From NCBI RefSeq assembly GCF_028502605.1, contig NC_079237.1:434001-498000 (forward strand): DNA of 64,000 nt, given 5' to 3'. The stretch's first letter is position 1, and every line of letters begins with the position of its first letter. Below the pieces are notes generated by a model. It saw only the letters and a list, made by a program, of their open reading frames with translations, did no database searches and was not told the origin of the DNA. This document shows positions 44,006 to 54,817 of this stretch, in pieces. Both the position numbers and the translations under genes were made by a program. This DNA is from Trichoderma breve (taxonomy: Eukaryota; Ascomycota; Sordariomycetes; Hypocreales; Hypocreaceae).

Positions 44006-45993
44006 AAACGTTCATGTGGTATCACAGTCTGCAGACAAGGAACCATGGCGATGGCAGCATACAAGGGCTATGGTGTTGACAAAAAGTGGGCGGTGACTTA
44101 TAGATATTCAATTTTTTTTCGCATGAGCATGAGGGACCGGCAGACCGGCTCGAGTGACGTTTTGCTTTGCTTCTTCTCAGCCCACTCCAGCTCCGGCTGA
44201 GAGCCGGATTCGGTGTTCGGCCAGGCGGCAATCGGCATAAGCACAGCGCCTAAGCATGATGGCATCATGATCCGGTCCCGACGGCGAGAGGTGGCTGAAG
44301 CCCTTGGCCCCAATTGTCCAATCACCCCGGATTCTGGGTGGGCGCAGGCCTCGTGGTTGGATCGCCGCGAGCTCGGCTTTTGGGGACGGATTGCGATGTA
44401 CGGAGCTGGGTATAAGAGATGGGGATGTGTGTAAATCCCCGTGCTATTCGCGTCAGCCATCCAGCTTCAGCTTCAGAGCTAGTTGTTAGAAGGGCTGCTA
44501 ACCAGCCACGATGGGTCGGAGATGGCGCAATGCGCGGGGCCGGAGTTGATGGAGAGAGGCAAAAAGTACGAGTATCGGACCGCTTTCCATTTGCCATGAA
44601 CTATGAATAAACATGGCCGCGGCGATACAGAACCGAGGACCTGAAACAATGCCAATCAAAGGCCAGGCTTCTGTCTGACACATGCCACTTTTGGGCGAAG
44701 CATCACATCATACTGGGTTTTGTACATGTAGTTTCTTCGCCTCAACTGCTTGCGCGGTCAACTAAACTCTCACCTTACAAACCTACGCGGTGGAAGTAGC
44801 AGTAGATATCCGTTATTTCCATGGCCTTCCAAGGAGGTTGTTCATCTTTTTTCTAGGCATCCAGATATTCCCGTTTTAGCTCCCTTCTCCGCGGCTACTG
44901 AATCGCGAAGCGTCCGGCGCGACAATCTTTGCTTGATTTGGCCCCATCTTTGGTAAAAAGCCTAAACCCATCACGAACCATCAGGTTTCGGGACCAGGCA
45001 TGCGATCGTCAATCCGCAGCACTTTCATAAGAGCACAGGCGAATGGGCTGCTGCAGATGATCAGCAGGTTACCGTTACATAACCCAAGTGAGGTTATCCC
45101 CGCGGCCCTTTAATTTCCACTCCCGTGTCGCTCAAGCACTGCTGCAGAGGCAGAGCAGAGGAGCCTATGAATGAATTTCCATTGTTACGGATATGCAGGC
45201 GGATGACACGATGCGGAAGAATTTTAGATGGAAGAGGTAAAGAGATTGAGACTTTGACGCGCCCTATTCTTTGAGTATCTGCTGCCATCACTACTTTCTG
45301 CTACAATGGCTATATTCTTCCAATAATTGGCATTGTCACTCACTAATTGATAATGTTGCGCCGGGGGTTGCTGAATAGGCATTCCCTTGATCAACACATC
45401 TACGTTACAAGCCTCCGGGTCCCTGCATGAATGGCATCTGCGGGCCAGTACATGAAAAGGCCCCATCCTGGGTCCCAAGTCTCAATCTGAGGCTATCGTA
45501 TTCTCACTCGTACCAACGCAAAATAGAGCCAAATCAGACTGCTTCAAGGGCCCATGTGCGATCCGTCCGTACTCGAGACTTGAGCCGGCCACCACTCGCC
45601 ACTCGCCAACTCACCCCGGCACGGTATTTAACAGGTCCGCTACTCTGTACCTTGTCCGCGATCGCCGGCTGATACCATGTTTCATTCAACAATTGCCTTG
45701 TTCGTCCTATTGTCCGGTTGACAGAGGGTGTGGACTCGGAATTCTGCCGCAACCCTCGTCCTCACCGCATGCAAACGAAACAAAACGAACTGCCGATCTT
45801 GCTACCTTATTTTCTCTTTTCTCCTCTCCTCTCCTCTGCTCTTCTCCTCTTTAGCTCTTCCCCCTTTCCGCAACCACGTGCAGCCTGCAATCCAAACTCA
45901 GTCTTCTCAACTTTAAGTAACGACTCGATCATCTCAGCCCATATCATTAACGCTGTATTGCTTAACTCCAAGCGAAGAGAGAAAACCATCATC
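44006..45993. promoter_or_regulatory. divergent 2-kb region between NACHT_N and Hce2 genes
   Basis: Serves as upstream DNA for both genes. It contains TACGAGTA at 44567-44574, GTATTTAACAG (TATA-like) near 45621, and a CT-rich tract at about 45810-45870 shortly before the Hce2 ATG. No gene is supported in it. Confidence 0.5.
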
Positions 45994-46464
45994 ATGAAGT
46001 CCATCTCCATCTTGGCCGGCCTGACTGCTGCTGCAGTTGTGGCTGCTGCCCCTGCTGAATTCCAGAACAGCACGGACGTTACTTGGACCCCGTCCCCGTC
46101 GGATCAGACAACCTGCGATCCATCCAGCTTCTCCCAAGCTCCCATCGCCGGTGCCGCCGACTGGCGCTATTGCGCTGCTCTCTCGAGCGCCTGGGCCAAC
46201 GAGAACGGAACATTCAGCATCCACGACGTCTCCGGCAGTGCCTTTATCCCCGTCCTCAAGACCGAAGGCTGCGTCTTGGGCGTCAAGGCCTCTGAGCAGG
46301 GCCAGGGACCCTACACCATAGGAGACCAGGACGTCAAGGCCATCCTCAGAATCGCGCTTGAGGACTACTCGGAAGGAACCGACCTCTCTGTTGAGGGCAG
46401 CGTCAAGTGCAACGTTGCCAGTGGCGGCCGATCCGACCTCCAATGGCAAATCGCCGGCCAGTAA
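45994..46464 (+). CDS. Hce2 (Ecp2-type) secreted effector-like protein
   Basis: Single exon, 156 residues. Residues 1-19 are a signal peptide (MKSISILAGLTAAAVVAAA). The mature part has exactly four cysteines (41, 60, 93, 139), matching the two-disulfide layout of the Hce2 domain. Supporting blocks are ADWRYCAAL, the GTFSI strand, EGCVLGVKA, YTIGDQDVKAILRIALEDYS and SVKCN followed by LQWQIAG. Hce2 proteins are homologues of Cladosporium fulvum Ecp2. They occur as small secreted proteins in plant-associated, entomopathogenic and mycoparasitic fungi, and some induce necrosis in plants. Whether this one is active on any host or competitor is unknown. ATG lies in context ATCATCATGA. Confidence 0.8.
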   Translation: MKSISILAGLTAAAVVAAAPAEFQNSTDVTWTPSPSDQTTCDPSSFSQAPIAGAADWRYCAALSSAWANENGTFSIHDVSGSAFIPVLKTEGCVLGVKASEQGQGPYTIGDQDVKAILRIALEDYSEGTDLSVEGSVKCNVASGGRSDLQWQIAGQ

Positions 46465-47966
46465 ACACCAGTCTGGAACCTGGATGAATTGCTACTCTTT
46501 GCTCTGCCGAGGTAGCATACCCTTTCTAATAAGCATTTATGGTACGCCTTGGTTTGATGAACGTGTCTGGTATGTATTGTGGCCAAGCTAATCTCTTTAC
46601 AGGATTCGTTCACGGTGTTGCGGCTTCGACGATTCTTTCTAGCAGTGGCGTTATGGGAGACGAAGGCATTGATGGATACGGATGAACTCGCTCGACAAGG
46701 GCCGAGTGTTGCATTTAGCGAAGACGGGCAGAATATACGCGTCTCCAGCATTTTCAAGGAGCATTGAAGCATTTCTAACTGCGAGATTCCACTCAACCGT
46801 GACACCTTGGTGAGATGCTGTGACATGATGAAACTCATTGCTATTTCTAGCGTGTGCATAGAGGAGCATTGTAGGTAAAGTTTCCGGCAAGGTGAAAAAG
46901 GAGAGACATTGGTGCAGGTATCCGAGACAAGATTTCATATGCACGACATCCGTTGACTCAAGCCGCGCTTTCTCGCCATCAATCACACTACTTTGCAGAG
47001 TGCAAAAGCTACGTGTAGATTTTATTAGCGGTCATTTAGTGATTCTAAGTTTAGCGACCGCCCGTATGGAACAATCACGGTTCATTATCTAGACTTTACT
47101 GTTTAGATTTGGAGTGGCTTTGCGAGCATACTGTTAACCTCGATGTTATTTGGACTTGCGGGGATGATCAACTCTGATGGCAAGTCGTTCTACCGCGATG
47201 AAAGTACAATATATATCTATATTTATATGTTCTGAAACCTCTATAGCCAATTGAAATAACATTACTTATTTATCTGAAGCTGCCTCCATGACTATTGTGT
47301 TGAAGTTTCCACAAACTTGCTTCATGATGGCCAATCCAGGGTAGCAACTCGATGTATCTGCAGGCAAACGTGCCGTTGAGCGTTGAGCAGTGACTCTCGC
47401 CTGCAGAGCTCCAGCGCTGCCATTGGGCAAACAAGGCGCTGGGCTTTAGTGACTGCTGGGCACTGAAGCCACTAAACAGCTGGCAAAAAGTGGTCTGTGC
47501 GCAACGCCGTCACGCTGCAGGCACCAAAAAGCCAAAAGCCTTGCCGCCCAACTGGGACTAGGCCCGTTCAAGGCCAGTGCAGTCTCTTTGCTATTTTGCT
47601 GCGGCTTCTCGATGCGCGCCGGAGCTCGTCGTTTTTGTCTTTGTTCCATCAAGCTCTGCGGCCCTCAATTTCCCAATCCCCGAGCCTCGCCCTTTTTCAT
47701 TCTTGATCATCTCGTCGCGGGCACTGAAAGCCGTCGATGAGATTCAGGCTCTGCGACTGCTTTGATTAATTCGCCCCATTTCATCCAGTCATTCCCTTTT
47801 CTTCCCTTTCCCTGTTCTTTGTTCCTTTCTTTTCCTTTTCTTTCCTTTCTCATCACGCCGCGTTCGACATCCATCAGCCCCCGATATCGCCTCCCCTCTC
47901 GACTGAGTAATGACGAGACTCGCGCTGTCATTGCCATTGTCGACCTAAGTTCAAGGGCACAACACA
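46465..47966. other. intergenic region before the MLP1/TPR gene
   Basis: AT-rich 3' flank of the Hce2 gene (TATATATCTATATTTATATG near 47210-47230), then the CT-rich promoter of the TPR gene at about 47790-47850 (TTTCTTTTCCTTTTCTTTCC). No gene is seen here. Confidence 0.5.
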
Positions 47967-50900
47967 ATGGCGGCGGTCGATGTCGACGTCGGCTACATCG
48001 CAGGCCACCTGGGCCTTGACCAGCCTGTGGTGGCTACTCTGACGACGCAGCCCACCATTGATCTAGTCACTACTCTGCTGCAGGCCGTGGCTGCCAAGGC
48101 ACACGAGTTCGAGACTCTCTACGCCGAGAAGCTCCAGACCGACATTGAACTGGAGAATGCAGTTCGAAACTCCGAGACCAAGTCCCAGACCTTCAAGGGT
48201 ACCGCCGAAAAGGCTCTCAAGGATGTGGAAGAAGCCCGACAGCGCCTCAAGGAAGAGGGTACGTGTTTTTCAACTCTCAGTGGCTCTAATGCCGCGTCAT
48301 AATTTCCATCTAACCGTTGTGCGCACCTTAGAAACGAAACGACAGTCCTTAGAGAACGAGCTTCAAAGTCTGAAAGCCAAGTACTCCGATCACGATGCCG
48401 AAGTCAAGGCCCTCAACGACAAGATTGAGACTCTCCAATCTTCCAACCGAACGAACCTCAGCATCATCGAATCCAATAACAAGCGCGACCAGACCTTGAC
48501 CGAGGAACTCACCAAGCAGCACCAGCGAAATGTTGAGCTCGCCCGAGAAGTAACCACTCTTCAGCAGTCGGAGCAAAATGCCAAGGGACAGCTGAACAGC
48601 GCCAAGTATCGACAGGATGCACTCCAACAGCAACTTGATTTGGCACGTCAGAATGCCGAATGGCTCGAGACGGAGCTGAAAACCAAGAGCGACGAGGCCC
48701 TCAAGTACCGCAAGGAAAAGGGCTCCAGGATTGCCGAGCTCCAGAGACAGAACGAAGACGCCAAGGCCCAGGTTGACGCTCTGAAACGCTCTGAGCAGCA
48801 GCTCCGCGAGCGACTTGATGCTATGCAGGCCAAGGCTGACGATGCTCTTGTCAAATTGCAAAAGCAGGAGGGCTCCTTTGCGGCCACTGTCGAGAGCTAC
48901 AAGCAAGAATTGGACGCCCAACGACGCCTTGTTGAAATGTCCGAGCAGCTCAGCAAGAAACACCAGGACCGTGTGCGAGAGTTGGAGTCTGAGAAGGAGC
49001 GCCTCAAAGATAATTACGAAAACGAACTTCGGCGTGTTCGCTTAGAGCTGGAATCGGAACGCCGTGTTACCACCGAGATGGAGGAGCGAATTCAACGACT
49101 TGAGAGCGACCTGGACGAAACCCGTGTCCGCATGGAGCACGCTGCTCCTGCGTCATCGTTACCGCAGACCCCCCAGCTGAATGGTTCAACTTTTGCGCGG
49201 GCCAACTCTCCCTTTGGAACCCCTGGCTCTGGACGAAACAAGTCGACCATCACTGCCACCCAAGCGATTGAGCAGCTTTACCAGGTCAAGGGTCAGCTTG
49301 CCAGCGAGAAGCGGCGAAACCAGCAGCTCGCCGAAGAGCTCGATGGCATGATTGCTGCTTTGGAAGCTAAAACACCAGAAATCCAGGAGCTTCAGTCCGA
49401 AGCCGAGACTCTTCGAAATGAGATTGCACACATGTCTGAGCTGTCACAGCAGAGTTTCGAAGAGCGGGATGCGGCGAGAAAGGCGGCGAGGAAGGCAGAA
49501 AGCACGCTTGCTACTGCACAGTCTGAGAGCAAGATTCTACGTACTCAACTGAGAGATTTGGGCACACAGATTCAGATGCTCGTCTTCAACATCTATGCCA
49601 TGGAAAGGGGCATGGATCAGCTAACTGAGGAGGAAAAGTACCGCCTACAGCAGCTTGAGAAGGGCGAGATCACCGAGGAGGCCCTGTCCGACATGTCGGA
49701 TACTCACCAGTTTATTACTCAGAAGTTGGTGGTTTTCAAGGACATCAAGTCTTTACAGGCCAAGAATGAGGACCTCCTGCGCATCACCCGCGAACTCGCC
49801 GAGCAGATGGAAAGCGAAGAGGCCTTGGCTGCCAAGCATCAGGCCAAGGAGGACCACGACTTGGTTGAGAAGCTGCAGCAGGACCTCACCCATATGATGG
49901 AGGAGATCAAGTCTGCTAAAATCACTATGGAAAGCTACAAGATGGAGCGTGATATGTTCCGACGCCTTCTTCAGCAACGTGGCGCCGGCGATGATCCTTC
50001 TTCCCACATGCGCCATTCTATCGGTGGTCAGATGCCAATCGGCAGCATTGAGACCGGAGAGCAGACTGAGACTCTGACAGAAGCCCTGCGTAAGATCCAG
50101 GCAGAGTACGACAGCTTCCGGGACGCTCAGGATGGTGTACGAAAGGACTTTAGAGATCAAATCGATCATCTGTCATCAGAGAAGAACGCACTCCAGACTG
50201 CCAACATCAAGCTACAGGGCGAGGCTAGGCTAGAGTTTGAACGACGGGAGATGCTTCAGAGCAACTACGTTGCCCTTCAGAATGAAAATTCTGAGCTCCA
50301 GAAGAGGACCCAGATTCTTTCCGAGACCGCCGCTAAGCAGGACATTAGGGTTCAACAAGTGGCGGAAGAACTTATCGAAGTCAAGGGCCTCCTGGACAGT
50401 ATGCGAAACGAGACAGCCAATCTCAAGGCGGAGAAGAAGCTTTGGAAGGATATTCAAGAGCGCATGAGCAAGGACAATGACTCATTGATTGAGGAGAAGA
50501 ATAGGCTGGGCAACCTCTTGACGGCTCAACAATCCCTGGAAAACGAACGCAACATTACCGAATCCGAGGCTCGCCGCAAAGCTCAAACCAAGATTGAAAC
50601 GTTGGAGCTTGAGTTGAGCACTGCGCAGAAGAAGCTTTCCCAAGCCGTAGAGGACTCTCAGCACCTGCAACAGAGGAAGGAATACGAGGCAAAGGAGTCT
50701 CAGAAGCGGATTGATGATCTCATGGCCAGCCTGAGCCAACTCCGAGAGGAGCACATCAGCATCAAGACGTCCCGCGACCACCTTCAAGCTCGCGTTGATG
50801 AGTTGACTGTAGAACTCCGAAGTGCCGAAGAGCGCGCTGGTCGCCTACAGCCTCGTCCCACGCCTCGACCAGGCCTCATGACAGATAGCAACGTGCGCCA

Positions 50901-53900
50901 GCAAGAGCTTGAAGCCGAGATTCAGGATCTCAACAATGATATTTCTGACCTCAAGCGCGACCTCGACATGGCCAACACGCAGTTGGAAAACGCAAAGGCT
51001 CAGGCCGAGCAGTACAAGGAGCTGAGTCAGGGCAACGAGGAGGCTTTGGAAGATTTGCGAGCCTCACAGGACGAGTACCGACAGGAGATGGAGAGTCTTA
51101 TTCAACAAAAGGATGCGAGAATCAAGGAGCTGGGTCAGCAGATTGAAGATTTGTCTGCTGAACTGTCGCGATCCAACACCGAACTGTCCACCATTCGGGA
51201 CTCCCAGGGAGAAATTGCACGCAAGTACGAAGATGAGAAGACAATACTAGAGGAGGAGATTAAGCGGCTCAAGGAAGAAAGCAGTCGACACATTGAAGCT
51301 GCTCGATATCATCAGCAGGATCTTCGTGCTCAGGCTGAGATTGCTTCGAAAGCCCAGCAGGACTACGAGAAGGAGCTTGTTAAGCATGCTGAAGCCGCCA
51401 AGCTGGTTCAGGAATTGCGCAACGAGTATAACGAGTACAAGCGAGAGTCTGCATCACTGCGCGCGGAAGCAGAATCCGCCAAGGTCACGCTCGCGCAAAG
51501 TGAGAGCTCTTGGGAAGACCGAAGACTACAGCTGGAGCAGGAGATGGCTGAACTCAAACAAAGGCGTGAGGATGCCAACGCGCAGAACAAGCTTCTGCAT
51601 CAGCAACTCGAAAGCTTGACCGGCCAGATTGCAGCTATGCAGCAAAACCGCAGCAACATCGCTGATGCGGATGAGGCCATATCACCCGTTGGCATGGGCG
51701 ATGCCATCGAGGGCATGCGAGAGTTGAATGGATACCTGCGTCGCGAAAAAGAGATTCTGGAAGTTCAGTACGATATGAAGATGAACGAATCGAAGCGGCT
51801 GCAGCAACAAGTCGAGTATTTGCAGTCACAGCTGGATGAGACTCGTCTGAAGCTCGATCAAGAGCGCCAGGCTTCGCAAAGCGGCAACACTTCCATGGCT
51901 CACAAGGATCTGATGGAGAAGCTGCACGAGCTTAACCTCTACCGCGAGAGCAGCATGGCTCTTCGGACGGAGAATAACCAACTCAAGGATCAGATCACCG
52001 AGAAGAACAAGAAGGTCGACGAGATGACGCAGAAGATTCAGCCTCTTGAGAGCGAGATTGACAACCTAAACACTCAAAAGTCGTTCTTGGAAGAAGAGAT
52101 TAAGCAAATTCAGGAGGATCGCGATCGCTGGCAGAAGAGGACCGAGGGCATCCTGACCAAGTATGGTCGTGTTGACCCAGCCGAGATGGAGCAGCTGAAA
52201 CAGACAATTGCCGACCTCGAAAAGGAGCGGGATGCTCTCAAAGAGGGCGAACAGCCACTGCAGGCCAAGGTCGCTGAACTTGAGTCGACTCTCGAAACCG
52301 AACGGACCAACTGGTCAAATACACGAGCCAGGCTCGCAGAGCAGTTCAAAGAACGTTCCCGAAAGCTCACTGGCGAAAAGAACGAAGCTAGCCAGCGAGC
52401 TAACAGCCTACAAGAGCAGCTTGACGAGGCTAATGCTGCCAAGCAGAAGCAAGCGGAGCAGTTCAATGAGGAGAGGGCGGAATATCTGAAGCAACTCCAT
52501 GCTTTCCAGCAGCAGGTCGAGGTACAGTCAGTCTCTCAGCAGCAACAACCTGATGCCTCTGCATCGTCAGAAGTTGTTACTGTACTAGAGCAGCGTCTCG
52601 CCGATGCCCAAAAGGAGCTAGAGGCAGTCAATGCCCAGAAACTAGGAGCACAGCAGCAGCTCGAGAGACTCCGGAGCGAATTACAGACGGCTACCTCGGA
52701 GCGCGACAGCGCGTTGCAGAAGCTGCAAGAAGCCAATGCCGCAGCGTCATCTAATTCTACTGAGGCTGTACCTACCGCAGCGCCGGAGGCTGGAGAGGGT
52801 CAAGCAGCTGTGAATGGCTTGTCAGATGCCGAGAGGAAACAGTTGGAAAGCAAACTTGCTGCCGCCGAGGCAAAGGCTGCCGAATTTGAGCAGAAGGCAA
52901 ACGAAGTTGAAGCCAAGATCCAGCAAACGATTAAGGAACGATCGGACAGAATGAAGGACACGCTGAACAACAAACTCAAGGAGAGCCGTGCCAAGTTGGA
53001 GGAAGAGTTCAAGAAGAAAGATGATGATCTCAAGCTCCACTTCGAGCAAGAGAAACGAATCTGGCAGATCGAGAACGCATCCCAAGCAGCGCCTGCAAAG
53101 GAAACCTCGGCTGCCGAGCAGCAACCGCCAAGCACCCCAGCCAAGGTTGAAGCACCCTCAGTACCACCAACTCCAGCTCCAAGCGGGCCACCTGATCTCT
53201 CGCAATTAGACGATTCCTCCATTCGACAGTTCTTGGCTTCTAACGCTACCGTCAAGAATATCATAGCGGCCAACATTCGCAAGAAGATGGATGCGGAAAG
53301 CGCCAAAATCAAGTCTGAGTATGAAGGCAAAATCACAGCCGCGCGTGACCAAGCTCAACTCATGGAGTCTAAGAAGTCCACTCTCCGGATCAATATGGCG
53401 GAGAACAAGCTTAGACATGCGACCGCGAAACTTGGCGTAGTTGAGACAGCCGCGAACGAGACGCCACAGAAGCCTGTGGTTGAAGTCTGGGAGGTTGCCA
53501 AAGCGACCCAGGCTCCTCCTCCGGCACCAGCAGCAGCCAAACCCCCGGCTCCAGCCTCAGCTACGACCACGCCAGTAAGGCAACCGTCCATCTCTGGCAG
53601 CACACCTGCTTCAACTGCCGCTCCTCCTGGTGCGGCTGCTCAGCCTGCCACCGGCGGCCCGAGGCCTGCACTGGCACCTTTGGTAGCGACAACTCCTTCA
53701 CAAGCCGCTACTCAACCTCCTCCAGAGCCCAAGGCAGCAGACTCGGCTGCACCTGCGGGCGGAAACATCCAACCTCCCCAGGCTTCAAATCCGTTCGCAG
53801 TGCCTACGACGGGTGGCTCTGCTGCTCCCAACCCATTTGTGCAGACGGATGCTGCCGCTGCCCCAGCGGCCCAACCTGCCCAGCCACAACAAGGCTTGCC

Positions 53901-54240
53901 ACAAGCACAACAACCAACTCAAGCACCACAGCCATCACAACTTCCTCAAATCCCACCTCAACCCCAGCAGCAGGGACAGATGCCAGTGCGGTCTGGCATC
54001 CCAATGCCTCGCGGCGGCGGGCGTGGACGTGGAGGAGCATACGTGCCTCCTAGCCAAAGAGGAGCGGCCGGTAACGAAGCTGGACAGGGCCATGCTGGCC
54101 GTGGCGGACGCGGAGGTGCACGAGGAGGTCGCGGCGGCATGAATGCGGCTGCATCTGAGTTCCAGCCGGGAGCGAAGCGTCCCAGAGGCGACTCAGAAGC
54201 CGCCGGTGCTGGAGCAAAGAGAGCAAGAGGAGCTCACTAA
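47967..54240 (+). CDS. MLP1: Mlp1/TPR nuclear-basket filament protein
   Basis: Exons 47967-48258 and 48332-54240; the 73-nt intron has donor GTACGT and acceptor CTTAG, and the split codon restores Glu98. Length is 2066 residues. From residue about 60 to 1650 the chain is nearly continuous coiled coil. Conserved TPR/MLP blocks include EKKLWKDIQERMSKDNDSL near 790, the YLRREKEILEVQYDMKMNES block near 1232, and DRWQKRTEGILTKYGRVDP near 1364. After about 1690 it becomes Pro/Ala/Gln-rich. It ends with RGG repeats from about 1989 (MPRGGGRGRGGAYVPPSQRG) and a basic tail (KRPRGDSEA, KRARG) likely to serve nuclear import and RNA contact. In other fungi Mlp proteins line the nuclear-pore basket and act in mRNA quality control. 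Confidence 0.95.
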
Positions 54241-54817
54241 GCTTAACGAGCGAATGGCAACGAGAGTAGATTATTGGGATAAGGCTTGCAATGTATAATG
54301 ACAGGGAGGATAGACTCTCAATCTATCTAAGCAATGATTGCTGTGTTATTGGAGGGAAAAGATTTTAAGGGGATATAAAATGGATATGGAGAGGATGTTG
54401 GGGGTGCATTGCTGTATTCATAGCATTATTACTAGTTAAACTTGGACGCTTTTTTCTTTTCTTTTCCTTTACAAACACCGATTTATAGTACCTATATATT
54501 GTGATGGAATCTCCATATCATGGTTGTGACTTTGATTGATCTTGATGAGTTGAAGAGCCTTGTTAAACATGATGTGTACTCTGTACATGATTTTCCGTTC
54601 GTTATATGGAAGAGAACCAAGTATCCAGTACTAAGCCACTAATATCGGTGGATCGGAGCTAGTGCGGCCGGACTTTGCTGCTAAGATAAGTGCAGCAGAA
54701 AGAAAAAAAAAAACTTTTGAAAGCTTCACTGCGATAAGAAAGTCTTGCGACAACTTCCACCTCCCAGTGACATTGGGATTTCAGCAAAAGCCATCACTTC
54801 ACCAGAATCAATTCCCG
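54241..54817. other. intergenic region between MLP1 and MAK5
   Basis: AT-rich 3' flank with ATTATTACTAGTTAAAC and TATATATTG, then the short promoter of MAK5. The frame of MAK5 is open upstream of its ATG without another ATG that looks better. Confidence 0.5.
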
